A stretch of 64,000 nt of DNA from Ptychodera flava (GCF_041260155.1 NW_027248277.1:4882410-4946409), one strand, 5' to 3'; positions 31,026 to 42,954 are shown, counted from the first letter of the stretch. Notes: generated from the sequence alone by a model not told the origin. Made by a program: numbers and translations.

Positions 31026-31603
31026 TGTCGCATTGGCCGGAACTTTTATTGTCTCAATTTTCCGTGTAAAATCTGTCGTATCTTTGATGTATGTTGTTTA
31101 TTTCTTCACGATTTATTTGAGAAAATAGTCAATGAATTTTGATCTGTGAAAGGTTGGACTGCATCATCCACTTATAATTGGGCGCCCACGAACTTTCCTC
31201 GTGGGCGTCATTTTGTTCACTTGTATTTTTAGCATAAGGTACCCACTTGAAAGTGGTGCTAGTGTTTTACTCTTAACTAGAGTAATCGCCATGGCTAATT
31301 AACACTTTATATAAAACAGCCAAACATAATATACACTGACAATATACACAATATCATACACAAAATGCAAACAACGAAGATATGAACGGTGTGTTGAGTT
31401 ACTTTTCCTTCATTATATAACAATAAATACGATAAATGAAATATGGTGCCTTCCGTCTACATATTCCACATAACTGAACTGAAAATACAGATGTAACACA
31501 GATGTAGTAACCAATGATGTCTCCATCAAAACAAGATTTCTAGAGAAATTGAAACAAAAATGACATCAATAATACAAAAGGGCCATTCAACACACAGCTA
31601 TTT

Positions 31604-31813
31604 ATAACAAGATTGGAACTAATTTGGGATAATTGGATGGTGAAGTAATGTCGGTTTAATTTGCAAATTTAAGCTCATCTGCTTTTCTTTTTACTTGTTT
31701 TTAAGAGTAACTTGTTATATTTCGACACTCAACTATAGAGCACAAAACACGCTTTAGAAAATTTGCAAAATATGAAGACCCAATTATCCCAAATTAGTTC
31801 AAATTGGTTTTAT
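31604..31813. mobile_element. MITE, ATTGGAACTAATTTGG family, copy 2
   Basis: TIRs ATAACAAGATTGGAACTAAT and the complement ending AATTGGTTTTAT. Same family as 9824-10017. Confidence 0.7.
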
Positions 31814-31974
31814 GTATTCTTGTTGTTCAGCTTTATGGGAATTAGACAGGAAAATGTTCCAGTTTGCGTATCCTTAATAAACAAAAAATCAATTGCAAAA
31901 CAAATTCAGATATTTATCCCCATAACTTTAGCATTATTCGTTATTAGTACACAATATTTTGAATATTAAAAACT

Positions 31975-33330
31975 AGTCAAGATGTTTACGATTTAATTGA
32001 AAATATTCCATAAGAATATTTTGAATACACGTTTTGAGTTCATGATTTAAATCTACATGCAAATACCTATCATTTGATATTTCACTTGATAGTTGAAAAG
32101 TAAGTTTAGAGTACTTTACAACGGATTTTTGTAATTTTAATTTGTATTCATGCAAATTAGGTACCCGTGTGCATTATGCAAATTAAATCATGACAGCCCT
32201 ATTTGTCAGCTGCATATCGTCATTTTTCATGAGGCAGAGATAATAGGCTTTCAAATAACGTTTGATGTGGTTTTGTGATGCGGTTCTATGTGTTAAAATT
32301 ATAAAAATATCGTTATTAAAAAGGGGAAAGTATATTGTTCTACATTAGTACGAAATTTCTTTTTATTAAAATCATTTTAATATCTCTTTGGATATCCATT
32401 TTGTATTCTCCGTGCAAATACCTTTCATTTGATATATCACTCGATAGTTTAAAGTATGTTTATAGTAGTTAATAAATTTCTAATTTTATATCGCATTTAT
32501 GCAAATAGGGTACCCATGTAAATTATGCAAATTAAGGGCCACGTCCGTACTTGACAGCTCCACATTGTCAATTTTCTTGAAGTAGAGATAGTAAGCTTTC
32601 AAATAACGTATGATGATGCTGTAAGATTTGGCTTTTTGTATTAATTGTTTTTAAATATTTTTAATTGAAAAGGGGAAAATATTTTTTCAATATAAATATG
32701 ACAATATTTCAGTAAAATGAATTTAAATATCTTTTTGGATGTCTTTTTAGTATTCTACATGCTAATACCTTTCATTTGATGTATCACTCGATAGTTTAAA
32801 AGTATTTTTCGAGTAGCGAATAATAAATATCTAATATTAATCGCATTTATGCAAATTGGGTACCCGTGGGACTTATGCAAATTAGGGACTACGGCCGTAC
32901 TTGACAGCTAAATGTTGTCTATTGTCTTCAAGTAGAGATAGTAAGCTTTCAAATGATGTATAATGTGGCTGTATGATGTGGCTGTATGTGTTCAAATATT
33001 TAACATATTGTTATTCAAAAGGGTAAAATATTTTTTATAGTATTAATATGAAAATATTTCAGTAAAACCATTTTGAATATCTTTTTGGATATCAATTTCT
33101 ATTCTACATGCAAATACCTTTCATTTTATATATCACTCGATCGTTTAAAAGTATGTTTAGAGTAGTTAACAATGAATTTCCTAATTTTATATCACATTTA
33201 TGCAAATTGGGTACCCATGTGAATTATGCAAATTAGGGGGTTATGGCCCTACTTGGCAGCTCCACATCGTCAATTTTCTTGAAGTAGAGATAATAAGCTT
33301 TTAAATGATGTATGATGTGGCTGTATGTAA
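31975..33330 (-). repeat. ~350-bp tandem units, right arm (inverted)
   Basis: About four units (near 32249, 32590, 32937 and 33288) complementary to the left arm, containing CATTTGATATATCACTCGAT and GCATTTATGCAAATTGGGTA. Confidence 0.85.
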
Positions 33331-33950
33331 GGTGGGTACATTAGGTGTGAAAAATAGGTGAGCCTGCCGCTCGCCTAGAAGATTATAACGTAAATATCTT
33401 TGTATTCACATTAATCGCTTTGATAATATGAATGATTTGTGTATTAGGCGTACCGCGTATTTCAAATCTACGCCATAGGGTGAAAGTCAGGATTAAAACA
33501 GATAAATCGCGACTATACTATTCCTGCGATGGTGTTTGCTGAATTGTGGCAACAGTTCCCATACTGCAAAGTTTCACCGCTCTATTTGTTACATCAAATG
33601 CAATCAATATATTCAATTAATATCTTCTAATTTTCAAAGGGAAAAAGTATTCCTCCATATTCCTTTGATGCTATACAATGCAAGATTCGAGGTTCATGAA
33701 TATTCCACATTGATTAAGGGTCATTAGCATAGAATTTTAATACCGAAACAATGCTCATTAATGTAATCTGCATATTTGAATATCATTATACCTCGCATCT
33801 TGTACTAATAGGTTGATGCAGTAGATAGATAATAAGGTCGATACATCTTACTCGAATGCACTTTGAGCTCTTTTATGGTTAGGTTTGACAGTTTTTCAGA
33901 TAACGAAGAGGTCAAACGACATTGTTGAGGTGAATTCCCTTACGCAAACA

Positions 33951-33999
33951 TACAAACAAACAAACAAACAAACAAACAAACAAACAAACAAACAAAGCA
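33951..33999. repeat. (ACAA)n microsatellite
   Basis: Long uninterrupted ACAA tetranucleotide run. Confidence 0.95.
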
Positions 34000-35366
34000 A
34001 ACAACAAACAAATCATGAACATTCAAATCTTTAAATGTCAAGACTTTGTCTGGCCATATTTTATTTTCTCGTACAATTAAATGTTTTTATACATTAGTCA
34101 ATTCAACGTTTTTTTTAGTCAGATTTTATTCTAGAATATTTCAGAGAATATAGCACATGACAATTTGAGTGACCGAAATGTGTTTTTTAACTTCCTTTCT
34201 CAGTATTTTCCTTCCTGTAATAATATACATGATGAAAGTATTTAAATTACACTATGAAATGATTTAAACAACTCTCTTTTTTGAAACGAAACCCCGATTA
34301 AAAAAATCAAAAACACTCTGTTTTTAAGTATTTTCTGTGTTGTTCTGTTCACATACTAGGATCTCTTGTTGTGAATCAAAATGTCATGTGGAAATGACGT
34401 CAAGTTTATCAACACCTTGTTTGTATCTTATGTCTGGTTTTACTGTTGATAATTCCATGTCATTGAAATACACTATCGATACTTTGTCAACGATATCATT
34501 ACACACTGTAATATGTACTTATTTCTGTGCATAAAATTAAATTGTCAAAGTTAGAGATATCTTCATTGAAAAATTGTAGTTCATTAGCGCTACGAGCACG
34601 GTATCAAAGGAAAATATGTTAATATTGACTTTCAAGCGACAATAACCAGAATATTACATATTATATTATAGCTTTGTCAATACCAGTGAATTTTGTGACG
34701 TCATACCCTCACATTATTACTGAAAATGTATTCACTTATCCAGCTCCAACATGTTTTTCGATATCTACAAATTCACTTGCATTGCCAAAACTATAAAATA
34801 GCAATAATGTACCCAATGTTTGTTTAAAGGCCAAGTATTTCCCTTGCCAACAGAACACGTTGCAACTGGATAAAATATACAGTATTATTTTGACAAATAC
34901 ATTCTAGTCAAGAATACATTTACATTCTGTTGTCAACAATACCGTTTGACATTACAGACACACAGAATGAATCGACGAGTTGTACACTGGGAATTTCGAT
35001 AATTTTGGAGTACAACACGAAAACAGTGGAAAGTACATAAAAAGCAGTGAAGCTGTCAGACTTCTGATAGTGTCAAGTACGTTATTAGCTATAGTAACCG
35101 TGTCAAAAAATGACTACTAAATTGTACAAAAACTTGAGAATCTAAGAGAACTGAAAGTATTATAAAAATACTCTACAAAAATGTGTAAAAGCTATTAACC
35201 ACGAGTTGTATAGCCATGTTACGGAGCAGAGCTCCTCCAGTTGAATTTGTCATACGAAATACATGAAACAAGCTGACTGTTCCAAATAAACATGAGGGAA
35301 CAATTCATACTAAAATCATGAAAAATCTAGATTGAATGTGATTTGTTCAATGTATTTTATAAAATG
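34000..35366. other. No feature recognised
   Basis: AT-rich sequence between the ACAA run and the 3' end of the TRIM-NHL pseudogene. No supported gene or repeat was seen. Confidence 0.4.
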
Positions 35367-36399
35367 TCACTGCGCGAACACCTTGACACGATGATTGTAA
35401 CTGTCGGCCACGACCACTCTGCAAGGCACATCATCTGTCAGTGCTATACCAGTGGGGGTTTTCAGTCCATCCTTGTCACAATCAATGCGGCAAACAAAAT
35501 CACCGTTACTCTCAAACTTCAGCAGACACCTCGGGTGAGGTGTGTTTTATTGTCGATGGATATTCCTCGGGGTTTTTCTTCCCTCGGCCCCGTTCTACAG
35601 TCAAACGAATTCAAGTACTTCTTGTCGGCATTGAATACTTGGATACAGTGATTGTTAGTCTGCTACATAAACCATTCCTGTACTTTCCACTGCAATGCCC
35701 CAGGGCAAATCGAACTCCCCTTGACCTTTACCCTTTGACCCAAATGACTCGAGGTATTTGCCATGTTTTGTGAAAACTCTGACACAATTCCCACCATAGT
35801 CTGTCACGTACACATTGCCATCCACAGGGTTAAGAGCTTTGTCCAAAGCATCTGATTACATGTCCATTCTCATCACTGACAACTACTTGATTATTGCTGT
35901 CATCTAAGCTATAGTGTGTATTGTCACTTGAAATCACTATGTCACACGGTCTGAAGGGATGATTAAATTGTGTGAACAGCAAACTTTTCTTAAACTTGCC
36001 GTCTTTATCGGTTACTTGTAATCTGTTGTTGGCAGTGTCGGCAGTGACAATGTCGCCGTCTTTGTTTATCGCCACTCCAAATGGATGTAGGAACTGTCCC
36101 TCAGCGTTTCCCTTGCTTCCAATGGTCTTCACCAAACCTCTGATGACAGGACTTTCTTGTGGTGGGTGGTTTCCTATTGTGACGGTTACCTCATGTACAT
36201 CATCGACTTGACGACATAGTGTAACTGTGTAAGTTCCATCTTCAGTATCGGAGACGGGGAGCTCTTCTAAAGCTCCACATGGTTTTCTTACCTTGGCTTT
36301 TACTTGTTGTTTTGGATGACTTGTTTCCTGGTGAATCTCTTGTTGTGATCAGTAGGTCTACAGAGTTACCTTTCACCTGTTGATTTGGAATGCTTTCAT
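35367..36399 (-). pseudogene. TRIM-NHL type gene, filamin-like and NHL part (frameshifted)
   Basis: Minus strand. A filamin-like end (EDGTYTVTL...EVTVTIGNHPPQ) leads into NHL repeats: GSKGNAEGQFLHPFGVAI with TADTANNRLQV, ALNPVDGNVYVTDYGGNCV, GQGEFDLPWGIAVESTGMVY, and a last CRVVVADSYNHRVKVFAQ before a stop at 35367. An acceptor (CTGTACAG|ATGAAA) opens the segment at 36399. One-base frame breaks occur near 36305 (extra A), near 35845 and near 35655. NHL repeats form a beta-propeller in TRIM ubiquitin ligases; this copy cannot make an intact protein as read. Confidence 0.82.
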
Positions 36400-36419
36400 C
36401 TGTACAGGTTGAGGTCATA

Positions 36420-36518
36420 GGCGCTCCTTAGCTGGGTAGTCTGCTAAGTAGATCGATTTTCGGATCGATCTATTGAATCCGTAGTCGATATGCCCGCCAC
36501 TGCAACCTAAATACTCAC
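36420..36518. repeat. DIRS inverted terminal repeat (36.4-kb end)
   Basis: GGCGCTCCTTAGCTGGGTAG...ATACTCAC, complementary to 43316-43414 with few mismatches. Contains the inner palindrome GATCGATTTTCGGATCGATC. Confidence 0.92.
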
Positions 36519-36824
36519 AAGGTGTGCAACACAATCACTCAAAAAACACACCACCCGATTTGTCAACTGGCCGTGCGCTCGCACCAAACATTCAGAATTA
36601 CATCCCCATACACCTAGTTGGATCACAAATTAAACCATCTCCTCAAAAATCACGCCGATGAATGTGTTACTCGCGTCATCTTGAAGAAATCGGCCGTGTT
36701 TTGAGACCAAGCGCAGTGAAATATGGCCTGCAGAACGATTCTACCATATGATGTAATTTATTCCACTACTGATGGCTAATCAACGGCCAAAACAAAGGTC
36801 ATGGCAAGACGTCACTGGTTAAGT

Positions 36825-36901
36825 ACTTAATATTTAAAGCCTTATCACTTCGCTCAAGGATATGCCTATTGTTATAGGATTGGGTCGAAGTTCTGGGTGG
36901 C
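36825..36901. repeat. DIRS internal direct repeat Z, copy 1
   Basis: ACTTAATATTTAAAGCCTTA...TCTGGGTGGC, identical by eye to 37122-37198. Confidence 0.9.
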
Positions 36902-37019
36902 GTATCCATGGCGAAGCGCGTGACTCGTTCTCAGAGGGTGGGTGGGCGGGCTATAATTTTCCCCTCGGAAACTACATTACTTTTCCAATCAATTCCGCCA
37001 TACATGTCCTTGACTCGGC

Positions 37020-37122
37020 CTGTTGCAAATGAGGGAGAAAGTCCGGTTGCATTGCAACCTATTTATACCCTACAAATTTGCATATGCGGATCCATATCAC
37101 TCAGTGATGCGGCTTTGAATAA
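37020..37122. repeat. DIRS repeat X, internal copy
   Basis: CTGTTGCAAATGAGGGAGAA...GCGGCTTTGAATAA, a direct copy of 43197-43300, including the TATA-like TATTTATA. Likely the internal region that pairs with or templates the termini (compare the DIRS internal complementary region). Confidence 0.88.
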
Positions 37123-37198
37123 CTTAATATTTAAAGCCTTATCACTTCGCTCAAGGATATGCCTATTGTTATAGGATTGGGTCGAAGTTCTGGGTGGC
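37122..37198. repeat. DIRS internal direct repeat Z, copy 2
   Basis: Second copy of Z, directly abutting repeat X (37020-37122). Confidence 0.9.
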
Positions 37199-37545
37199 TC
37201 ACCTGGCGTGAACACCATGCCTCATACATATGTACCCGCCTCCTTAATTCTAAAGTATCAGATCATAATCATACACATACCCATTCCAAATCTTAACCTC
37301 CCATACCCCACACCCATTTCACAATTCTACTCCCTTCACCTACATAAATGTACGCACCCAAAAGAGAAACACATGTATTTTGCCTGAAGACTTATTTATT
37401 TCATATGTCATTGCAACAATAGGTTACACATGGAGAACGTCTGAAACCACACCTCCCTATCTTATAACAAAACGTAGTTAACAGTATTTGTTTATCGGAG
37501 AAAAGTAGTTTCCTGGACCCACGTTATACAATGCAGATATACTAA

Positions 37546-38859
37546 TTAATGATTACTGGGGAAGGCTTTAGAGAAGCCCACCAGGTCGTTCATATATTGA
37601 TAAGCCTCTGCTTTATGGTCTAAATTATCCACTATACTCATTAAGCTATCTGCTATAGCTCCAACTTGGGTTACTTTTGCTAGTTGCATATAATAGTTGG
37701 CTGTCTCTTCTGCTCGCCAACCCACATGGCTCATTAACGCATGAAGGCCATTACCCTCCATGGCCAGGGAAATAGCGCAAGCACTTCTGCAGCCATGAGG
37801 AGTTTCACCTGCATCTATCCCTACTTCTTGTAAGTAGGTTTTTAGTCGGGAATACGCTAATTGAGATGAGAAAGGTTTTTGATCCGTAGAGCCATGTGAA
37901 TTGATTGGCCGGAAGAGATAACCCGTTGACAGATCAACTCCAACACTCTGCGCCAGCTTAAAATAAGCTTCGACGGTGTTAACTGGACATATGAAGGGAT
38001 CGGCGCATCGCTTAATTGCAAATACATTGGTGGACGAGCCTCTCAAAGTTTTTCCAAATGTGTGATTAAATAATAATCCAGAGTCATCGGGAAACCGCAT
38101 AATTTCCTGGGTTTTGACATGACCAAGGTCATGTGCCCTGTCCCCTGAAAAGGATAACATCTTAAAAAATGCTAGATCCCTTGCCAATACGTAAACGCGA
38201 GCCGGTGCGGTAGATAACACCATCTGATTAAGTATATGCTCAAAAACCAGCTTCATTTTATTTATAAATAGGGGTGTGGCCTGCTTTGCTGTTATCATGG
38301 CTCTTGCCTGTTCTTCTGCTATTTTCTTTAAGTATCTAGCGACCAAAGCCGATTCTACCGGGTTAGGCCTATCTAAACCGACCTGAGAAGAAAAAGCTTG
38401 ATAGAATGTTTTCAATTTTGAAACCATATTCTTAGCTGTGGTAACACGAATTCTCTTAGGGCAATGGCATTGTTGATATCCAGGAAGACCTAAATATGGA
38501 CAGATTATTGTGTGTACTTGTGTTTTAGCATCTTTGTCCTTATAAATGAGAAACCGAACTATATCTTGCGCTGATGCCATCAATAATGATTTTGGTTCAT
38601 CCAGTCCTGTTAGGAAAGCCTCGAATTGTTGGATTAAACGATCCTTTTGCACGTCGTGTGCCGAACGATTACCCAGCACGTCCTTCATTCTGCTGTCGAT
38701 GGCTGCAAGATTAAATGCACTACCATTATCATCGATGGGCTGTCGTGGCTGTAGAGGCACTTTTGTGCCACACGCCTTGCATTGTGGGGAAGCATCATTG
38801 GTCGTGCCACACATCCAACATGCTTGCTGTGTGAGGAAATGAACATTGATAATTGTCAA
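37546..38859 (-). CDS. DIRS tyrosine recombinase
   Basis: 437-codon open frame. Two CxxC pairs near the N-terminus (CWMC, CKAC; residues 14-30) suggest a zinc ribbon, with a further C-C-H-C cluster near 120-134. The C-terminal catalytic domain has Arg241 (GDRAHDL), HxxR at 355-358 (HGCRSA), His378/Trp381 (SHVGW) and Tyr389/390 (ETANYYMQ), the R-H-R-H/W-Y set of tyrosine recombinases. Would insert circular element DNA. The upstream limit begins with TTG; a likely splice acceptor (TTCCTCACACAG|CAAGCA, about 38829) suggests the protein is made from spliced RNA. Confidence 0.92.
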   Translation of the reverse strand: MTIINVHFLTQQACWMCGTTNDASPQCKACGTKVPLQPRQPIDDNGSAFNLAAIDSRMKDVLGNRSAHDVQKDRLIQQFEAFLTGLDEPKSLLMASAQDIVRFLIYKDKDAKTQVHTIICPYLGLPGYQQCHCPKRIRVTTAKNMVSKLKTFYQAFSSQVGLDRPNPVESALVARYLKKIAEEQARAMITAKQATPLFINKMKLVFEHILNQMVLSTAPARVYVLARDLAFFKMLSFSGDRAHDLGHVKTQEIMRFPDDSGLLFNHTFGKTLRGSSTNVFAIKRCADPFICPVNTVEAYFKLAQSVGVDLSTGYLFRPINSHGSTDQKPFSSQLAYSRLKTYLQEVGIDAGETPHGCRSACAISLAMEGNGLHALMSHVGWRAEETANYYMQLAKVTQVGAIADSLMSIVDNLDHKAEAYQYMNDLVGFSKAFPSNH

Positions 38860-38865
38860 ATCAAC

Positions 38866-38886
38866 TTTTTTTTTTTTTTTTTTTTG
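38866..38886. repeat. Poly-T/A tract between DIRS ORFs
   Basis: About 20 T on the plus strand between the YR and RT frames. Confidence 0.9.
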
Positions 38887-39059
38887 CTTTAGGTTTTTCC
38901 TTAGTTTAGTACTTAAAAAAAATGTTTTTCTTTATTGTTGTTGTTATTGCTGTTGTTATCGTTATTTTTTTTTTCATTCTTTCTACTTCTCATATCGAGC
39001 TAAAATATCATACACCCTGACTCGAGGGCAGTATAAGCGTATACCCATTGTGTTGTTAC

Positions 39060-41243
39060 TCATGACGTACCAATTTTAACAGCGAACAGTGCACACGGAG
39101 CTCTACATGGCTTATACCCCTCGCGTGAGGGCGCCAGGATTACTCCCAGGTCACCCTCCTTAGCCAGTTTCACGAATTTTGACGCCGCCTGCTGGATCTC
39201 CGGCCAATACGAGGGGTAACCGCAGCGTTTATGTACGATGATGGTAGCGTTCAAATGCATTTGCCTAACGTGTTTAATGACGGCATGCGTAAGATGGAAA
39301 GGCGGATACACGTAAATTCTATCCCTTGGTGAGAAGTGATGGTGGAAAAAATTTACCCCAGCACTATTGGCCTGTGGAAATGGAGACACAAAATTCTCAA
39401 GTCTGGCGTTCGATGACGTGGCCATAGCGTCAATGGAGTGGGGGCCAAACTCCTTCTGTACTATAGCCCATGCTCTATCTGACAGTTTCGCGTGGCACAT
39501 GTTTAGCTCTCTTGAGGCAAAATCAGCTACATTCTGGTGCGAGCGGACGTGAGCAATTGTTAGGCGGGTATTATGGGTAACACAGAAGTGAAAAATTTTC
39601 TTTAGCAATTCATTTAACTGCAAAGATTTAGATCCCGGGTACCCCTGGTTCCAGGCATGCACAAGGGTTGACGAGTCTGACAAAACGTCGAGACGAGAAT
39701 TTGAAACTTCTTGACCAAATGCCGTGAGGGCTCTACAAAGAGCTTCAGTTTCTTTATCTATGATCGGCTTTTTTTGCCATTCCTCCTCCCAACTATCACT
39801 TACGGTAACGGCTTTTTCTGAATGTGGCTGAAACACCGCCCCCCATTTATATGAACTGGCATCAGTGTACATTTTCAGTACAACGTGAGTTTCGTCTGGC
39901 CACCTAAAAGTCCCTGCTGTCTCGACAATTTCCAACCATTGGCTGAGTTCGCGTCTGAGCGGGCCTTTAATCTGAACGAGGTTTCGTGCTGACACTTGCG
40001 CACTAGCCAGCGCGCGGGCCATTTGTCGTATATACAGCCTAGCGCACGGAATCGCAAGGGAGAACGAGATACACTTTCCCATTATTTTTTGCAATTCTGT
40101 GACCAGGATTGCAGTTCGTAATAAGGCATTTTTGACTAACTCTACAAAACGTGTTTTCTTTAAATCTGGTATGCTGAAGGTCCGCTGAACGGAATCCACC
40201 GTCATACCGAGAAGGACCAAGGATTGGACTGGCGAAAGTATACTTTTTTCCAGGGCTATAAAATAACCTGCATCAATACATAATTTTAACAAGATGTAGG
40301 CAGATGCTTCGGTTAGCTCGAGGCTCGTCCAGCGACTCGCATTTAAGGGGGATGTCCCTGCAATTCTCAATGGTCCCCCATGCCTGTCATCTATATATTG
40401 CAAGCATGGGACACCGAGCATACGCGCGTAGCTGGTTATTGTATACCCTAACGTATGATAAATATACGCTGAAGATTTCCAACCAAACGGCAATGTGTTA
40501 TTAACAAACCAGTATCCCGCCCACTGGAAACCAAAATATGTGCGATCCTCCTCTCTGATAAATACATGATCATAACCACTTTTGTCATCTGATTTAAAAT
40601 GATAATCATACTGATTCAGATAACGTGAAACTTCTATTAATTTATCTAGTTTAAAGGGTTTATCTACAATCCACAGATTAAGGTACCTCATGTCGATACA
40701 CATCCGGGGCTTTTTAGGCTCTATTGTGATAGGCATCACAATATGCGGTGGAGGATCAGTCCCGACCAAACCTACAGCTGATATCGCCCCGGTTTGAATT
40801 CTGTCATTAATCGTACTTGATATAAAATCTATGAATTGTTGACAAGCTGGGGCATTTGCAAAAACCTTTGCAGGAGGGGTAGGGGCGTCGTAGAAAACTC
40901 CCTTAAATGTTCCCTTAAAAGGCTGAAAATATCGAGTCACGTTAGCCCCTTCGCTAATCCAGTTCATAATTTGAGCGCGATTGCTAGTGTCATGAGCCAT
41001 CTGCCGCCATATCGCCTGGTGTCTGTGTACTTCCCCAGCTATGAAGTCGTGAGGGTTTCGGAACTTGAGGAGGCTGGGAGATGCCTTGCACAAACCGGCT
41101 GCCACTTCATGAGGGTCCGGGGACTGAGCACTTTGGTCCTGTTGAGGGACTCCCTCAAGCGTTACCCAGGCGTAAGTAGTACGCTTAACTGGCCAAAGTT
41201 CAGAAGAGAATTTTTCCCAGGAGTGTGGTACCCCCTGCAACAT
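39060..41243 (-). CDS. DIRS reverse transcriptase-RNase H-methyltransferase-like polyprotein
   Basis: 727 codons from ATG at 41243. RT: motif A FKSDDKSGYDHVF (about 217-229), TLPFGWKSSAYIY, and YIDD at 283-286. RNase H: Asp461 (MYTDASS), Glu498/500 (DKETEAL), Asp523 (LSDSS) and Asp574 (HVRSHQNVADFAS). C-terminal part: IDAMATSSNARLENFVSPF...YVYPPF (about 604-649), resembling the Dam-like methyltransferase region of DIRS elements, with YPPF in the (D/N)PP(Y/F) position. No protease or integrase. A TTGCAG right after the ATG could also act as a splice acceptor. Open throughout. Confidence 0.93.
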   Translation of the reverse strand: MLQGVPHSWEKFSSELWPVKRTTYAWVTLEGVPQQDQSAQSPDPHEVAAGLCKASPSLLKFRNPHDFIAGEVHRHQAIWRQMAHDTSNRAQIMNWISEGANVTRYFQPFKGTFKGVFYDAPTPPAKVFANAPACQQFIDFISSTINDRIQTGAISAVGLVGTDPPPHIVMPITIEPKKPRMCIDMRYLNLWIVDKPFKLDKLIEVSRYLNQYDYHFKSDDKSGYDHVFIREEDRTYFGFQWAGYWFVNNTLPFGWKSSAYIYHTLGYTITSYARMLGVPCLQYIDDRHGGPLRIAGTSPLNASRWTSLELTEASAYILLKLCIDAGYFIALEKSILSPVQSLVLLGMTVDSVQRTFSIPDLKKTRFVELVKNALLRTAILVTELQKIMGKCISFSLAIPCARLYIRQMARALASAQVSARNLVQIKGPLRRELSQWLEIVETAGTFRWPDETHVVLKMYTDASSYKWGAVFQPHSEKAVTVSDSWEEEWQKKPIIDKETEALCRALTAFGQEVSNSRLDVLSDSSTLVHAWNQGYPGSKSLQLNELLKKIFHFCVTHNTRLTIAHVRSHQNVADFASRELNMCHAKLSDRAWAIVQKEFGPHSIDAMATSSNARLENFVSPFPQANSAGVNFFHHHFSPRDRIYVYPPFHLTHAVIKHVRQMHLNATIIVHKRCGYPSYWPEIQQAASKFVKLAKEGDLGVILAPSREGYKPCRAPCALFAVKIGTS

Positions 41244-41635
41244 AATTAAAAGGTGCGTATGAGGAAAATGAGAACGACCCGAAACCTACAATTTTTTTTT
41301 GTATATTTACTTTGTTAAAGGGGGTAGTATAAATAAAACCGCTACTAAAAGAAAATCGTGTTTTTCGGCTCGAGGGAATCCCTAGACAGGACCTCGCAAA
41401 CGCAAGGTTGCATAAATGCAAAGGGCCACATGGGCCTTCCCTGTGTTCGGGATATAACGGCAATGTAAAAGTGGCGAAACATAGGAGAAATCGGGAACAA
41501 GGACGAGGGGGGAAAAACAAAATTTACAGTAATTCCTCTCGAACGAAATTTTTAATATCAAGTTTCAAATGAATTACATATCAGTGCGTGAACCATGATA
41601 AGAGCGTGCCACACAAATCACAAAATACGCGCAAC

Positions 41636-42100
41636 CTAAGACTTTTTACTAGTAGTTGGGCAAGCTCTGGCCATATGGCCAACCTCTCCACATGCATAGC
41701 AGGTGATGTTATTAACATTCCTTCTCTGTCGGTTGTATGGCTCATATCGTTGACTCTGGGGGTGACGCGGCGAGTGTCGCAAGAACTTGGTAACTTTCGC
41801 CGCGATCTCTTCCTCCTCCTTGTTTCCTAAGAGTAACACCAACAGACGCCCTGCTTCCTTTCCAAATTCGTTGGATTCGAACTGCGCCAGGACAGCTCTA
41901 AATCTGGATAACTTGGGGTGGGCAGCTACAGTAGCCCTATCCACCAGTGCCCGCAAAGCACTAATTAGCTGTTGACGGGTTGTCAGTGAGGGTGTGTGAG
42001 CCATTTCCATAACTTTTGCCAAAGCATCATCTACAGACGCAGTCTCTGCTACATCTTGCAGTCGTTTCACCTGCAGTTTAAGTGCTTCTAACTCGCCCGC
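41636..42100 (-). CDS. DIRS gag, 3' exon with zinc knuckle
   Basis: Acceptor TTTGTTTCAG|GCGGGC at 42101. 154 codons ending in CYACGEVGHMARAC (CCHC knuckle) and a lysine tail. In phase 0 with the upstream exon ending at 43019. Probably binds element RNA. Confidence 0.75.
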   Translation of the reverse strand, partial: AGELEALKLQVKRLQDVAETASVDDALAKVMEMAHTPSLTTRQQLISALRALVDRATVAAHPKLSRFRAVLAQFESNEFGKEAGRLLVLLLGNKEEEEIAAKVTKFLRHSPRHPQSQRYEPYNRQRRNVNNITCYACGEVGHMARACPTTSKKS

Positions 42101-42709
42101 CTGAAACAAAGCACAGTTCAGAGAAAATGAACTCTGAGCTTAGCCATTCGACATCTTTTTTGCGTAAATTGATAACTGAGCTATCAGCAAGCCAAACTAC
42201 CATCATAAAACCAAGTATATATACATTTTTTAAGTTTGTCTTGTTTAATAGATTTTTTCTTTTTTTTGCTTGATTGAAGAAAAACAAAAATATCCGCTTA
42301 TTTTTTGCTTGTTTTTTTTTTGTTTTTGGTTTTTTTGTTTTTCGTTTTGTTTTGCCAACTCCGATACCAGGCACGTACATGGTATTATTGCTGATATAGT
42401 GATATAGTCCAAGCTCATGAACGTAACTCTTACTCGCTTTGTCCAAACCATCGCATACGGTACCAATACAATGATACCCCTGCAGCACCCCTTACTCATT
42501 ACTGGGTTACTGCCTCACCGATCACATCAGGCCACCCTCGCAGGCACTCGCCTACCTGGGCCTTAAACTATCGGCAACCCTCGCAGCAACCCCGGGTTAC
42601 TGCCTGGCCGATCTCATGGCCACCCTCGCAGGCATTAGCCTACCTGGGCCACGCTGAACATAAACATGCATGACACACGAATACACAGAGTACATGACTA
42701 AAACATACA

Positions 42710-42769
<60 letters not shown>

Positions 42770-42922
42770 CAAGATACCCACCTGTCGCCTATACTATAGC
42801 AACAGGTGCACTACAGTACAACGTGGCACACACAGCCGCGGAGGAGCTGGGGAAAGCAGTCAGCAACCAGAAAAAAACATAGAAAGCAAGAGAGCGCGAA
42901 GCACAAGAACACACCGAGCAAT

Positions 42923-42954
<32 letters not shown>

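Larger units (their letters stand above)
28252..33377. mobile_element. 5.1-kb composite with inverted ~350-bp arrays around a Penelope-like core
   Basis: Left end TAGGCGAGCGGC at 28252; the same sequence, inverted, ends at 33377. Both ends read inward through ATGTACCCACCTTACATAC into arrays of ~350-bp units (about three on the left, about four on the right), opposite in orientation. The interior holds Penelope-like RT remnants. No 9-bp duplication was found at these borders. Confidence 0.75.

Noticed and set aside
38546..41249. Plus-strand frames opposite the DIRS ORFs
   Set aside because: Shadows of the minus-strand recombinase and RT frames.
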